A DNA stretch of 64,000 nucleotides from AWTP1-13 sp050248715 (GTDB lineage Bacteria > Pseudomonadota > Alphaproteobacteria > Rhizobiales > Hyphomicrobiaceae), in contig JBFWRV010000004.1 in the NCBI GenBank assembly GCA_050248715.1, forward strand, positions 1 to 64,000, in the 5' to 3' direction. Below are positions 50,213 to 58,903 of this stretch, piece after piece (the stretch's first letter is position 1; every line of letters starts with the position of its first letter). Both the position numbers and the translations under genes were made by a program. The notes beneath the pieces are model-generated. The model did not search any database. It was not told the origin of the DNA and was given only the letters and a program-made list of their open reading frames with translations.

Positions 50213-51223
50213 ATGACCCGCTTCATCCTGCGCCGTATGCTGCTGGTGGTGCCGTCGCTGTTCGGCCTTCTCGTGCTCACGTTCGTGATGCTGCGAGTAC
50301 TTCCCAACGATCCCTCCGCCGCACTCGCCGGCGAGAACGCCACGCCTGCCCAAATCGCCGCCATCCGCAAAGCCTACGGTTTCGACGAGCCGATCTGGAA
50401 GCAGTTCCTCATCTACCTGAAGCAGGTGGCTCAGGCCGACCTCGGCAACTCCACCAACAGCGGCCGCCCCGTCGTCTCCGACATAGCCGTCCGCCTGCCG
50501 GCCACTATCGAGCTCACCATCTGCGCGCTGCTGTTTGCCGCGCTCGTCGGGGTTCCGATCGGCACGCTCGCCGCGGTCTGGCACAACTCGTTCTTCGACC
50601 ACGCCATGCGTATCGTCACCGTCGGCGGGCTTGCCGTTGCCGCGTTCTGGTTCGCCATCATCCTGCAGCTCGTCTTCTCCATGCATCTCGACTGGCTGCC
50701 GCTCCGGGGTCGCTTGGCAGTGGGCATGCCGGAGCCTCCGGCGATCACCGGTCTCTTTCTCCTCGACAGCCTGCTGACGGGACGGCTCGATGTCTTCTGG
50801 AATGCGTTGCAGCACATCCTCATGCCGGCCTTCACGCTCTCGCTCGGCGGCCTTGCCTCTATCGCCCGCTTCACGCGGGCCGGCGTTCTCGACACCTTGC
50901 AGAAGGACTTCGTCGGCTATGCCGAAGCTGCGGGATACCGCACGCGACGGATCATCTGGGTCTACGTGCTGCGCAACTCCGTGGTCGCGGCCACCACGCA
51001 GATCGGGCTGCTGTTCGGCGCGTTGATCTCCAGCGCCGTCGCCGTCGAGGCCATCTTCGACTGGCCGGGCATCGGCTCCTACGCCGTAACGGCCATCCTC
51101 ACGTCCGACTACAAGGCGATCCTGGCCGTCACGCTGGTCGTCGGCGTCATCTACGCGATCGTCAACATCATCGTCGACATCACACACGCGCTGCTCGACC
51201 CCCGCGTCGCCGAGAGCCTCTGA
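50213..51223 (+). CDS. ABC transporter permease (DppB family)
   Basis: A 336-residue permease of the DppB/OppB type with six helices and an extended periplasmic loop after helix 1 (LPNDPSAALAGENATPAQIAAIRKAYGFDEPIWKQFLIYLKQVAQADLGNS). The coupling motif is ARFTRAGVLDTLQKDFVGYAEAAGYRTRRIIWVYVLRNS. MTRFILRRMLLVVPSLFGLLVLTF is the standard start. It pairs with the DppC-type permease 14 bases downstream. Confidence 0.92.
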   Translation: MTRFILRRMLLVVPSLFGLLVLTFVMLRVLPNDPSAALAGENATPAQIAAIRKAYGFDEPIWKQFLIYLKQVAQADLGNSTNSGRPVVSDIAVRLPATIELTICALLFAALVGVPIGTLAAVWHNSFFDHAMRIVTVGGLAVAAFWFAIILQLVFSMHLDWLPLRGRLAVGMPEPPAITGLFLLDSLLTGRLDVFWNALQHILMPAFTLSLGGLASIARFTRAGVLDTLQKDFVGYAEAAGYRTRRIIWVYVLRNSVVAATTQIGLLFGALISSAVAVEAIFDWPGIGSYAVTAILTSDYKAILAVTLVVGVIYAIVNIIVDITHALLDPRVAESL

Positions 51224-51237
51224 GGCGCCCCGCGTCA

Positions 51238-52074
51238 ATGCTCATTCTGAAGAAGTTCCTGCGCGACGTTCCGGCCGTGCTGGGGCTTGCCATCATCGCC
51301 ATGGTGATCCTCGTGGCCCTCATCGCGCCGCCGCTCGCCAGCCTCGAGGCCGTCTACGACGGCAACCTCATGGAACGGCTGAAGCCGCCGTCGGCCGAGC
51401 ATTGGTTCGGGACCGATAACCTCGGCCGCGATATCTTCGCCCGTGTCATGGTGGGCTCGCGGGGCGCCCTCATCGTCGCCTTGTCGGTGGTTGTTCTCGC
51501 CATCGCCATCGGCGTGCCGGCCGGCCTCTATGCCGGCTACACCACCGGCTGGGGCAGCGAGCTCGTCATGCGCGTCACCGATGTGTTCCTGTCCGTGCCG
51601 CAGCTCATCCTGGCTCTGGCCGTGGCGCAGCTGATCGGCAAGGGGCTAGAGAGCGCCATGCTGGCGCTGGCGCTCACCTACTGGCCGTTCTTCTGCCGCA
51701 CGGTGTTCTCCGAGACGCGGCGCGTGCGCAATACGCTGTTCGTCGACGCTCTGGAGGGCATCGGCGCCTCGCGCTGGCGCATCCTGATGGTGCATGTGCT
51801 GCCCAACGTCGCCTCCCCGGTGATCGTGCGCGCTACCATCGGCATGGGCTTCACCATCCTGACGACGGCGGTGCTGGGCTTCCTTGGCATCGGCGCGACC
51901 CCGCCGATGCCGGACTGGGGCCTCGCCATCGCAGAGAGCCGCGAATACCTGCCGGATTCCTGGTGGGCCGTGACGTTTCCCGGCCTTGCCATCCTCATCA
52001 CCGTACTCGGGTTCAATCTGTTCGGCGACGGCCTGCGCGACCTCGTCGACCCGCGGTTGAGGCGCTCGCGATGA
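51238..52074 (+). CDS. ABC transporter permease (DppC family)
   Basis: A 278-residue permease of the DppC/OppC type. HWFGTDNLGRDIFARVMVGSRGALIVALSVV is the family N-terminal block, and YWPFFCRTVFSETRRVRNTLFVDALEGIGASRWRILMVHVLPN is the ATPase-coupling EAA-like loop. GIGATPPMPDWGLAIAESREYLPDSWWAVTFPGLAI is the C-terminal signature. Its stop overlaps the start of the next ATPase gene (ATGA). Confidence 0.92.
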   Translation: MLILKKFLRDVPAVLGLAIIAMVILVALIAPPLASLEAVYDGNLMERLKPPSAEHWFGTDNLGRDIFARVMVGSRGALIVALSVVVLAIAIGVPAGLYAGYTTGWGSELVMRVTDVFLSVPQLILALAVAQLIGKGLESAMLALALTYWPFFCRTVFSETRRVRNTLFVDALEGIGASRWRILMVHVLPNVASPVIVRATIGMGFTILTTAVLGFLGIGATPPMPDWGLAIAESREYLPDSWWAVTFPGLAILITVLGFNLFGDGLRDLVDPRLRRSR

Positions 52075-53087
52075 TGCTGCACGCGCCTTCCCGCTCGTCC
52101 GGGCCCGCGCTCGAGATCAGGGACCTGTCGGTCGTCATCGATACCGACGAGGGCACCGCGCAAATCCTCGACCATGTCGAGCTGGCGCTGGATGCGGGCT
52201 CCATCCACGGCGTCGTCGGCGAGTCGGGTTGCGGCAAGTCGACCCTGCTCAAGGCGATCCTTGGCGTTCTGCCGAAGCGCTCCCGCATCGACCGCGGCAG
52301 CATCCGCTTGCGCGAGCGCGAGCTCGTCGGGTTGGCCCGCGAAGCCATGCAGCGCGAGGTCCGCGGCCGCGACATCGGCTTCATCCCCCAGGACCCCTTC
52401 CAGGCCCTCAATCCCGTGTTCCGCGTCGAGACGCAGCTGATGGAGACGCTCGCCACCCACGGCATGGCCGGGCCGAAGCCGGTTGCGACCGATACCCGGG
52501 CGATGCGCACGCAGCTCGTTGCCCTGCTCAAGGCCGTGCAGCTCCCCGACGCCGAGGAGGCGCTCGCGCGCTATCCGCATCAGTTCTCCGGCGGCCAGCG
52601 CCAGCGCCTCCTGATCGCCGCAGCGCTTGCCTGCGCACCGGGCATCGTGCTGGCCGACGAGCCCACCACAGCGCTCGACGTGACGACGCAGCTGCAGATC
52701 CTGAAGCTGCTGCGAGACCTCGCCGCCACGCGCAACCTCTCCATGCTGTTCGTGACGCACGATTTTGGCGTCGTGGCCCAACTCTGCGACAGCGTCACGG
52801 TCATGTACGCCGGCCAGACCGTGGAGACCGGCCCCGTGCGCGAGGTGCTGGACGATCCCAAGCATCCCTACACGCGCATGCTGCTCGCCTGCCACCCCGA
52901 GCGCGCCAAGGAGCTGGCCGGCATCCCCGGCGCCGTGCCCTCGCCGCTGCGGCCGCCGGCGGGCTGCCGCTTCCACCCGCGCTGCCCCGAGGCGCGCGAA
53001 GCCTGCCGCATCCGCCGACCCGAAGCGGTCTCCGTGGGGTCGGATCGCGAGGTCGCCTGCGTCCTCTACGAAGGTGGGAGCGCTTGA
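52071..53087 (+). CDS. ABC transporter ATP-binding protein (DppD family)
   Basis: A 338-residue ATPase with Walker A GESGCGKS, a Q-loop GFIPQDPFQALNP, signature FSGGQRQRLLIA and Walker B IVLADEPTTALDV. The C-terminal extension with LRPPAGCRFHPRCPEAREAC carries the conserved Cys residues of the oligopeptide ATPase C-terminal domain, a probable iron-sulfur site. Paired with the DppF-type ATPase, whose gene overlaps its stop (TGATG). Confidence 0.92.
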   Translation: MMLHAPSRSSGPALEIRDLSVVIDTDEGTAQILDHVELALDAGSIHGVVGESGCGKSTLLKAILGVLPKRSRIDRGSIRLRERELVGLAREAMQREVRGRDIGFIPQDPFQALNPVFRVETQLMETLATHGMAGPKPVATDTRAMRTQLVALLKAVQLPDAEEALARYPHQFSGGQRQRLLIAAALACAPGIVLADEPTTALDVTTQLQILKLLRDLAATRNLSMLFVTHDFGVVAQLCDSVTVMYAGQTVETGPVREVLDDPKHPYTRMLLACHPERAKELAGIPGAVPSPLRPPAGCRFHPRCPEAREACRIRRPEAVSVGSDREVACVLYEGGSA

Positions 53088-54067
53088 TGCTGGCTGCGCC
53101 CATCCTCCTGCTGGAGAATGTCGTTACCGTGCTCGGCGGCGGCCGAGCGTTCCTCGGCAAGCCGCGGCCGAAGGTGCGCGCCGTCGACGGGGTCACGCTC
53201 GCGCTGCATCCCGGCGAGGCGCTGGGGCTTGTGGGCGAGTCGGGCTGCGGCAAGACCACGCTCGCCCGCACCGCGCTTGGTCTCGTGCGCGAAACGGCCG
53301 GCACCATAAGGCTCGACGGCGCCGTCGTTTCAGGGCTCGAGCCGCGCGAGGCGCGCCGCATACGACGTGCCGTGCAATACGTGCACCAGGATCCCGGCGC
53401 CGCGCTCGATCCCTGGTGGAGCATCGGCCACGCGCTGGACGAGACCCTGCGCATCCACGGCCTCGGGAGGCGGGCCGAGCGCAGCGAGCGCATCGACGCC
53501 ATGCTGGCAGCCGTCGGCCTCGACCCCTCGTTCCGCCGCCGCTATCCGCATGAGCTGTCCGGCGGCCAGCAGCGGCGCGTCGGCCTCGCCCGCATTCTCG
53601 TGCTGCACCCGCGCATCGTCATTCTCGACGAGCCGTCGGCAGGGCTCGACCTCTCCGTGCAGGCGACCGTGCTCGGCCTCTTCGACCGGCTGCGGCGCGA
53701 GCTGGGACTGACCTATCTGTTCGTCAGCCACGATCTGTCTGTGGTCGAGCGCATGTGCGGCCGCGTCGCCATCATGTATCTCGGCCGCATCGTCGAGGAG
53801 GGGCCGACCGCGCGCATCTTCGCGAGCCCCGCCCATCCCTACACGCGCGCGCTGTTGGCCGCCGCACCCCGGCTCGAACCTGGCTCGCTGGAGTCGACGC
53901 CGGCGCTGCCAGGCGATCCGCCCTCGCCTATCGACCTGCCCTCGGGCTGCGCGTTCCGCACCCGCTGCGCGTTTGCCAGACCTGTGTGCAGCGAGCAGCG
54001 GCCCGAGATGCGTATCGTCGATGCGGGCCATATGGCCGCCTGCCACCGCCTGGGTGAGCTCGACTGA
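53087..54067 (+). CDS. ABC transporter ATP-binding protein (DppF family)
   Basis: A 326-residue ATPase, second partner of the importer. Walker A GESGCGKT, signature LSGGQQRRVGLA, Walker B IVILDEPSAGLDLS, and the family C-terminal cysteine motif DLPSGCAFRTRCAFARPVCSEQRP. GGGRAFLGKPRPKVRAVDGVTLALHPGEALGLVG is the DppF-type entry. Together with the binding protein and two permeases it makes a complete importer, the last gene of the operon. Confidence 0.92.
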   Translation: MLAAPILLLENVVTVLGGGRAFLGKPRPKVRAVDGVTLALHPGEALGLVGESGCGKTTLARTALGLVRETAGTIRLDGAVVSGLEPREARRIRRAVQYVHQDPGAALDPWWSIGHALDETLRIHGLGRRAERSERIDAMLAAVGLDPSFRRRYPHELSGGQQRRVGLARILVLHPRIVILDEPSAGLDLSVQATVLGLFDRLRRELGLTYLFVSHDLSVVERMCGRVAIMYLGRIVEEGPTARIFASPAHPYTRALLAAAPRLEPGSLESTPALPGDPPSPIDLPSGCAFRTRCAFARPVCSEQRPEMRIVDAGHMAACHRLGELD

Positions 54068-54284
54068 ACCAACGCAGGTCACGCCAACTTCGCGAAGGCG
54101 GGATCCACGCAAGCCTGCCGGAGCATGAGCGCCACGCGGGGTCGATGCCCACCTGCGTGGGCGTGGCGTCTCGGTCCATGCTCCGGTCCGCGGCCTGACG
54201 TGGCGCAGGCCGCCACCCCCAAAGCCGCGAGCTCAATCATTGCGACGTGGGCACGATTGCATTAAGAAAGAGTTGCCATCTATT

Positions 54285-54313
54285 GGTGCAAGCAACCTAG
54301 CAGTGCTAGCACC
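54285..54313. promoter_or_regulatory. Nested palindrome before ParA/RHH/TIR operon
   Basis: CTAGCA-G-TGCTAG (54297-54309) is perfect, and GGTGC (54285-54289) with GCACC (54309-54313) form outer arms. It lies 44 bases upstream of the ATG at 54357, where an autoregulatory operator for the RHH protein would be expected. Confidence 0.5.
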
Positions 54314-54356
54314 TTGAGTCTGATGGCGCATAGGGGGAGTCTCGGGTTCGTCGCGA

Positions 54357-55073
54357 ATGTCCAGCGTAGCCTTCATCTCGACCAAGGGCGGGGCGGGAAA
54401 GTCGACGGTGGCCGCTCAGTTCGCCATCGCGGCCAGCGGCAAGGGGCGCAAGCCGCTCATCCTCGACTGCGACGCGGCGCAGACCTCGATCCAGGTCTGG
54501 GCGTCGGCGCTGCGCCACGAGCGGCTGCCCGTCATCCGCACCGGTAGCCAGGAGGCGATCGCCGGGCAGCTTGCCAAGGCCCGCGGCGAGGGCTTCGATC
54601 TCGTTGTCATCGACGTGCCCCCGGGCGGCGGCCAGCTCGTTACCCTGGTGGCGAGCCTCGCCGAGCACATCCTGGTGCCGGTCCGCGCCACCACCTTCGA
54701 TTTGCACGCCATGCGCAACACGGTCGATCTCCTGCGTGCCGCCGCCGACAACACGGAGCCCGCCGAGGTCACCTGCCGCAATGCGCTCGGCAAGGCGGCG
54801 ATCGTCCTCAACGGAACGCCGGCCCGGCCGTCCGCCTCGTGGCGCAGGGACATGATGGGCGCGCTCGCCCAGTGCGGCGCCGGCGGCCTCGACGTCGTCG
54901 GCTCGCTGGCCGATCGGGCCGCCTACAGCGCATCGATCGAGAACGGGCGCGGCGTCACCGAGGAGAAGCGGGATCCCAAGGCCGTGGAGGAGATCATGGA
55001 GCTCTACCGCAACGTGGCGGGCCTCGAGCGGCGGCGCGCCGTGGCGATCAAAAAGGCCGGAGGCCGCAAGTGA
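54357..55073 (+). CDS. ParA-family ATPase of ParA/RHH/TIR operon
   Basis: A 238-residue ParA-like ATPase: deviant Walker A KGGAGKST (residues 10-17), A' motif LDCDAAQTS (about 36-44) and Walker B LVVIDVPPG (about 82-90). No N-terminal HTH. It is only distantly similar to the ParA at 1577-2251. In partition systems such ATPases move or space DNA cargo on the nucleoid. Here there is no replication gene nearby; instead the operon continues with an RHH protein (GTGA overlap) and a TIR protein. It stands between an ABC operon and a metabolic gene, as an isolated cassette. Confidence 0.85.
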   Translation: MSSVAFISTKGGAGKSTVAAQFAIAASGKGRKPLILDCDAAQTSIQVWASALRHERLPVIRTGSQEAIAGQLAKARGEGFDLVVIDVPPGGGQLVTLVASLAEHILVPVRATTFDLHAMRNTVDLLRAAADNTEPAEVTCRNALGKAAIVLNGTPARPSASWRRDMMGALAQCGAGGLDVVGSLADRAAYSASIENGRGVTEEKRDPKAVEEIMELYRNVAGLERRRAVAIKKAGGRK

Positions 55074-55447
55074 GCCGCAAGCCTCCGATCCGAGCCGCCA
55101 CCCGGCGACAGGCCGGGCCTGCCCCCGCTCCGGCCCAGGTCGTCCCACGATCCTCGACGGGGGGCCCAGGCGGTCGCCTGACCAAGATGTCGGCGAAGGT
55201 GAATAGTGAGGTCTCGCGCGCCAAGGGCAAGAGCGCCAAGGCGACGCCGCGGACGCGGCGCGACAAGAAGGGTCTCGTGCTCTACGTCGATCCCGGCGTC
55301 ACCGTCGCGCTGCGGCGCCTGTCCCTCGACACGGGCGCCAGCGTGCAGGAGCTTGGCCTCAACGCGCTCAATCTTCTCTTCGAGCAGCATGGCGTGCCGA
55401 CCTTTCCCCGGGATGGGGAGGGGGCCTTTACGGATGGTCGACGTTGA
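55070..55447 (+). CDS. Ribbon-helix-helix protein of ParA/RHH/TIR operon
   Basis: A 125-residue protein starting at a GTG that overlaps the ParA stop (GTGA). A long basic, Pro/Ala/Ser/Thr-rich N-terminal tail (about 1-62) precedes a ribbon-helix-helix core KGLVLYVDPGVTVALRRLSLDTGASVQELGLNALNLLFEQHG. Size and layout parallel ParG-type partners, which combine an unstructured ATPase-stimulating tail with a DNA-binding dimer. It probably binds the palindrome at 54285-54313. Role inferred. Confidence 0.75.
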   Translation: MSRKPPIRAATRRQAGPAPAPAQVVPRSSTGGPGGRLTKMSAKVNSEVSRAKGKSAKATPRTRRDKKGLVLYVDPGVTVALRRLSLDTGASVQELGLNALNLLFEQHGVPTFPRDGEGAFTDGRR

Positions 55448-55457
55448 GGGAGGGGTC

Positions 55458-55973
55458 ATGAAGCTGACGACGGCGATGCACAAGATCAATGCCGCGATCA
55501 ACCGCCAGCCGCCGGCCGCGGAAGCGCCGCGACGCTCTGTGTTCGTGTCCTACGAGAGCACGGATGCGGCGACGGCCGGCGAACTCGTCGCAACCCTGGA
55601 AGCCGCCGGCTTTGCGCCCTGGTGGGCCGGAAATCTGCGCGGCGGTGAGCACGCCAGCGACGCCATTGCCAAAGCGCTCGAGGCAGCAGATGCCGTCGTC
55701 GTCCTTTGGTCCGCCACGTCGATCCGCTCGGTGTGGGTCGAGGCGGAGGCGAAGCACGCGTTCGATGAGCGCAAGCTCGTGCCGGTGCGGTTCGGAAATA
55801 TCGAGCCGCGGCAGATCCCACCGCCGTTCGGCACCTTGCACACGCTCCCTCTAAGCGACCGCGCCGGTCTGTTCCAGGCAATCGAGCGGGTCATCGCGCA
55901 GGAGCCCGAGCGCCCCCGCCGCTGCGGCGCCGGCGCCGTTATGCGTTCGGCGAGAACGCGACGCCGGCGCTGA
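55458..55973 (+). CDS. TIR-domain protein of ParA/RHH/TIR operon
   Basis: A 171-residue cytoplasmic protein with one TIR domain (about 26-145). RSVFVSYESTDAATAGELVATLEAAGFAPWWAGNLRGGEHASDAIAKALEAADAVVVLWSATSIRSVWVEAEAKHAFDERKLVPVRFG holds the box 1 strand and the SxxSxWVxxE-type catalytic segment (W93, candidate Glu97). Catalytically competent bacterial TIRs cleave NAD+ or make signal nucleotides in anti-phage defence. The C-terminus is basic. GGGAGGGG precedes the ATG at 55458. It is 10 bases after the RHH gene, so it is part of the operon. The combination with ParA and RHH is not one I know. Confidence 0.8.
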   Translation: MKLTTAMHKINAAINRQPPAAEAPRRSVFVSYESTDAATAGELVATLEAAGFAPWWAGNLRGGEHASDAIAKALEAADAVVVLWSATSIRSVWVEAEAKHAFDERKLVPVRFGNIEPRQIPPPFGTLHTLPLSDRAGLFQAIERVIAQEPERPRRCGAGAVMRSARTRRRR

Positions 55974-55985
55974 GGACCGCATCCG

Positions 55986-56101
55986 CTGTCATCCCGGTCG
56001 AAGCGCGAAGCGTGGAGAGCCGGGACCCAGGGCCGAACTTTCCAGCAACGCTTGTCGCCCCCGGGTCCCGGATGCGCGCTTCGCGCGTTCCGGGATGACA
56101 G
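55986..56101. repeat. Palindromic intergenic repeat CTGTCATCCCGG...
   Basis: Outer arms CTGTCATCCCGG (55986-55997) and CCGGGATGACAG (56090-56101), with inner pairing of gggacccaggg and cccccgggtccc. Related to the copy at 50077-50196. It lies between the TIR gene and the convergent quinone reductase gene. Confidence 0.7.
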
Positions 56102-56111
56102 GGTTGGCCCC

Positions 56112-57131
56112 CTATCGCGCCGCGGGCTCGACCACCACGTTGCCGATGGCTTGGCCACCTTCGACGAGATCATGCGCGGCCGCAATCTCGCGGAGAGCAA
56201 ACCGGCGCGCGATGCGGGGCTGCAGCATGCCCCGCTCGGCGAGGGCGACGATGGTACGCGCGCCCGCCTCGCGGATGTGGCGCGGCATGTTCATGCCCTG
56301 CACGAAGTGCAGGCGCACGCCCTTCAGCCCGAAGGCATAGTACGGCAATACCGGTTCGCGAAGGCGCGTGGAGGAGTAGGACGCGACCGTGCCGTTCTCG
56401 GCGATGACCGCACCGTCGACGGCGACGTTGGCCCCGAAATCGACCTCGACGATGCGCTCGACGCCGGCGCCTCCGGTGATCGCCAGGACGCGAGCGGCCA
56501 CGTCCTCGCGCGTGTAGTCGATCACATGATCGGCGCCCGCGGCCCTGGCAATGGCGGCCTTCTCCAGGGAGCTGACCGTGGCGATGACCTTCGCGCCGCT
56601 CCACCGTGCCAGCTCCACGGCAACGACGCCGACGGCCCCGGCGCCGCCCTGTACCAGCACGGTCTGGCCGGACACCGGCCCGTCGGCGAGCGTGGCGTGA
56701 TAGGCGGTGAAGGCCGGCACGCCGAGGCAGGCCCCCTGCGCGAAGGCGAGGTTGTCCGGAAGCCGTACGGCATTCGCCTCGGGCACGACCACATACTCTG
56801 CCGCTGTTCCCTCCCCCGGCCGCGCCGAGCCGGCCCGGTAGACGAACACGCGGGCCCCTTCGGCAAGGCCGCGCACGCCCGGGCCCACGGCTGCCACGAT
56901 GCCCGCCCCGTCGCTGTGTGGGATGACCCGCGGCGCATACATCGCCGGCCCGAGCCAGCCCGAGCGGCGCTTCGTGTCGTGCGGGTTGACGCCCGAGGCC
57001 TCGACCTTGACCAGAACCTCGTCGTGCCCTGGCTCCGGCATCGGCAGCTCGCCGACCGTCAGCACCTCGCGCGCCGGCCCCATGCGCTCGTACCAGGCTG
57101 CTTGCATCGTTCTTGCTCGGCTGGCGGTCAT
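56112..57131 (-). CDS. NADPH:quinone reductase-like protein
   Basis: A 339-residue member of the zinc-independent QOR branch of the medium-chain dehydrogenase superfamily. LVKVEASGVNPHDTKRR is the N-terminal substrate-site signature (no zinc ligands). VLVQGGAGAVGVVAVELARWSGAKVIATVSS is the NADPH-binding motif. It reduces quinones or enones with NADPH. The ATG used is at 57131; a second ATG eight codons later is possible. It diverges from the M81 gene. Confidence 0.88.
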   Translation of the reverse strand: MTASRARTMQAAWYERMGPAREVLTVGELPMPEPGHDEVLVKVEASGVNPHDTKRRSGWLGPAMYAPRVIPHSDGAGIVAAVGPGVRGLAEGARVFVYRAGSARPGEGTAAEYVVVPEANAVRLPDNLAFAQGACLGVPAFTAYHATLADGPVSGQTVLVQGGAGAVGVVAVELARWSGAKVIATVSSLEKAAIARAAGADHVIDYTREDVAARVLAITGGAGVERIVEVDFGANVAVDGAVIAENGTVASYSSTRLREPVLPYYAFGLKGVRLHFVQGMNMPRHIREAGARTIVALAERGMLQPRIARRFALREIAAAHDLVEGGQAIGNVVVEPAAR

Positions 57132-57245
57132 GCTCTCCTCGTGAATTGCACGGCGCGGCGACCGGGCATGACTGTTTTGCCGTTGCGCCCCACCCGCGAC
57201 TTTCTAAGCTGTTCCGACGACCCGCACCAGTCAGGGCTCAGCAAC

Positions 57246-58754
57246 ATGGCGCGCATTGCCGTCGGCGGCTTCCACCACGAGACCAACTGCTTTGTCCGCG
57301 AGAGGACGGATTTTGCCTACTTCGCCAGTCATCGCGACCGCCCGCCCCTGGTGCGCGGTGCCGACGTGATCGAATGGCTCGGCAATACGAGCTTCGCGCT
57401 CTCCGGTTTTCTGCGCGACATGCAGGCGCAGCACCAGATCGTGCCGCTGCTGTGGACGAGCGGCGGGGCCGGCGGGCTCGTCACCGCCGACGCCTACGAG
57501 CGCATCGCCGGCGAGCTGATCGGCCGCCTCTCTGCGGCCATGCCGGTCGACGCCGTCTATCTCGACCTGCACGGTGCCATGGTGAGCGAGCCCTTCGAGG
57601 ACGGCGAGGGCGAGGTGCTGCGCCGCGTGCGCGCCGCCGTAGGCCCCGACGTGCCGATCGGCATCAGCCTCGACTACCACGCCAATGTGACCCCCGACAT
57701 GGTGGCCTTCACGGACAGTCTCATTGGCTATCGCACCTACCCCCATGTCGACCGCCCCGAGACGGGGCAATTCGCCGCCCGCGCCATGTCGCTGCTGCTG
57801 GAGCGCGGCCGTCCCCGGGGGCGCGCCCTGCGCAAACTTCCCTTCCTCATTCCTCTCAACGACCAGTGTACGCTGGTGGAGCCCTCCAGAAGCGTCGTCG
57901 CGCGTTCCGTGGTGGCTGAGGGCGACCTCGTCAACCTCTCCTATCTCGCGGGCTTTCCGCCGTCCGACCTCTACTGGTGCGGGCCGGCCGTGATCGCGCA
58001 TGCCTGGAGCCAGGAAGCGGCGGACCGGGCCGCGGACGGGCTCGCCCGCGAGATCGCACTGAAAGAGCCGGAGTTCGCCGTGCCGATGGTGTCCCCCGAG
58101 CAGGGTGTGCGCGAGGCCATGGCGATCGCGCGCGCTGCGCAGCGCCCCGTGGTGATCTGCGACACCCAGGACAATCCGGGCTGCGGCTCAAGTGCAGATA
58201 CCACGGGCGTCCTGGCAACGCTGGTGCGCGAGCGCGCCGAAGGCGCCGTCGTCGGCTACCTCTGCGACGCGCAGGCGGCGGCTGCCGCGCACAAGGCCGG
58301 CGAGGGCGCCGAGATAGCCCTTCTCCTAGGCGGCCGCTCCGGCCCGGAGGGCGTCGTGCCGTTCGAGGGTACCTATCGCGTCGCCAGGCTCGGCAGCGGC
58401 AAGATGCGCACGACAGGGGCAGTCTCGGGCGGCCGCGACATCGACCTTGGCCCCATGGCGCTGCTGCAGATCGGTGGCGTCGGCATTGCGGTGACGAGCA
58501 AGCGGATGCAGGCGTTGGATCAGGCGCCCTTCCGGCACCTCGGCGTCGAGCCGGCAAAGCAGAAAATCCTGAGTCTCAAAAGCACCTGCCACTTCCGCGC
58601 GGAGTTCGAACCGATTGCGGAGAGGGTGATCGTCGTCATCGCGCCCGGCGGCTACCTCGCCGACCCCGCGCAATATCCGTATGGACGCCTGCGCCCCGGC
58701 ATCCGCCTGCGCCCGCTCGGCCCCGATTTCACGGGCGTCCCCTCTCCCCGCTGA
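57246..58754 (+). CDS. M81-family metallopeptidase (MlrC-like)
   Basis: A 502-residue zinc peptidase-like protein. GGFHHETNCF at the N-terminus and DAVYLDLHGAMVSEPFEDGEGEVLRRVR give the metal ligands of the M81 family (type example microcystinase MlrC). YHANVTPDMV and NPGCGSSADTTGVL are further signatures. Members hydrolyse small linear peptides or unusual amides, but many have other uncharacterised substrates. Near the racemase and hydantoinase-type genes a role in cyclic amide or peptide breakdown is possible. Start at ATG 57246. Confidence 0.88.
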   Translation: MARIAVGGFHHETNCFVRERTDFAYFASHRDRPPLVRGADVIEWLGNTSFALSGFLRDMQAQHQIVPLLWTSGGAGGLVTADAYERIAGELIGRLSAAMPVDAVYLDLHGAMVSEPFEDGEGEVLRRVRAAVGPDVPIGISLDYHANVTPDMVAFTDSLIGYRTYPHVDRPETGQFAARAMSLLLERGRPRGRALRKLPFLIPLNDQCTLVEPSRSVVARSVVAEGDLVNLSYLAGFPPSDLYWCGPAVIAHAWSQEAADRAADGLAREIALKEPEFAVPMVSPEQGVREAMAIARAAQRPVVICDTQDNPGCGSSADTTGVLATLVRERAEGAVVGYLCDAQAAAAAHKAGEGAEIALLLGGRSGPEGVVPFEGTYRVARLGSGKMRTTGAVSGGRDIDLGPMALLQIGGVGIAVTSKRMQALDQAPFRHLGVEPAKQKILSLKSTCHFRAEFEPIAERVIVVIAPGGYLADPAQYPYGRLRPGIRLRPLGPDFTGVPSPR

Positions 58755-58798
58755 AGAGCGGCGAGAGAGACAGATGTGTGTGCGCTTCAAACACGGAC

Positions 58799-58883
58799 GT
58801 CATGCCCGCGCCGGCGGGCATCCACGCCACGAGCCGCGCGGACGCCGTTGGTGGCGTGGATCACCGCCTTCGCGGTGATGACG
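58799..58883. repeat. Three-hairpin intergenic repeat
   Basis: Three consecutive stems: TGCCCGC/GCGGGCA (58803-58820), CCACGCCAC/GTGGCGTGG (58822-58830 and 58851-58859) and TCACCGC/GCGGTGA (58861-58878). It resembles short palindromic repeats of alphaproteobacterial intergenic regions. Confidence 0.6.
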
Positions 58884-58903
58884 CCCCGCTGGGATGAAGC
58901 CGC

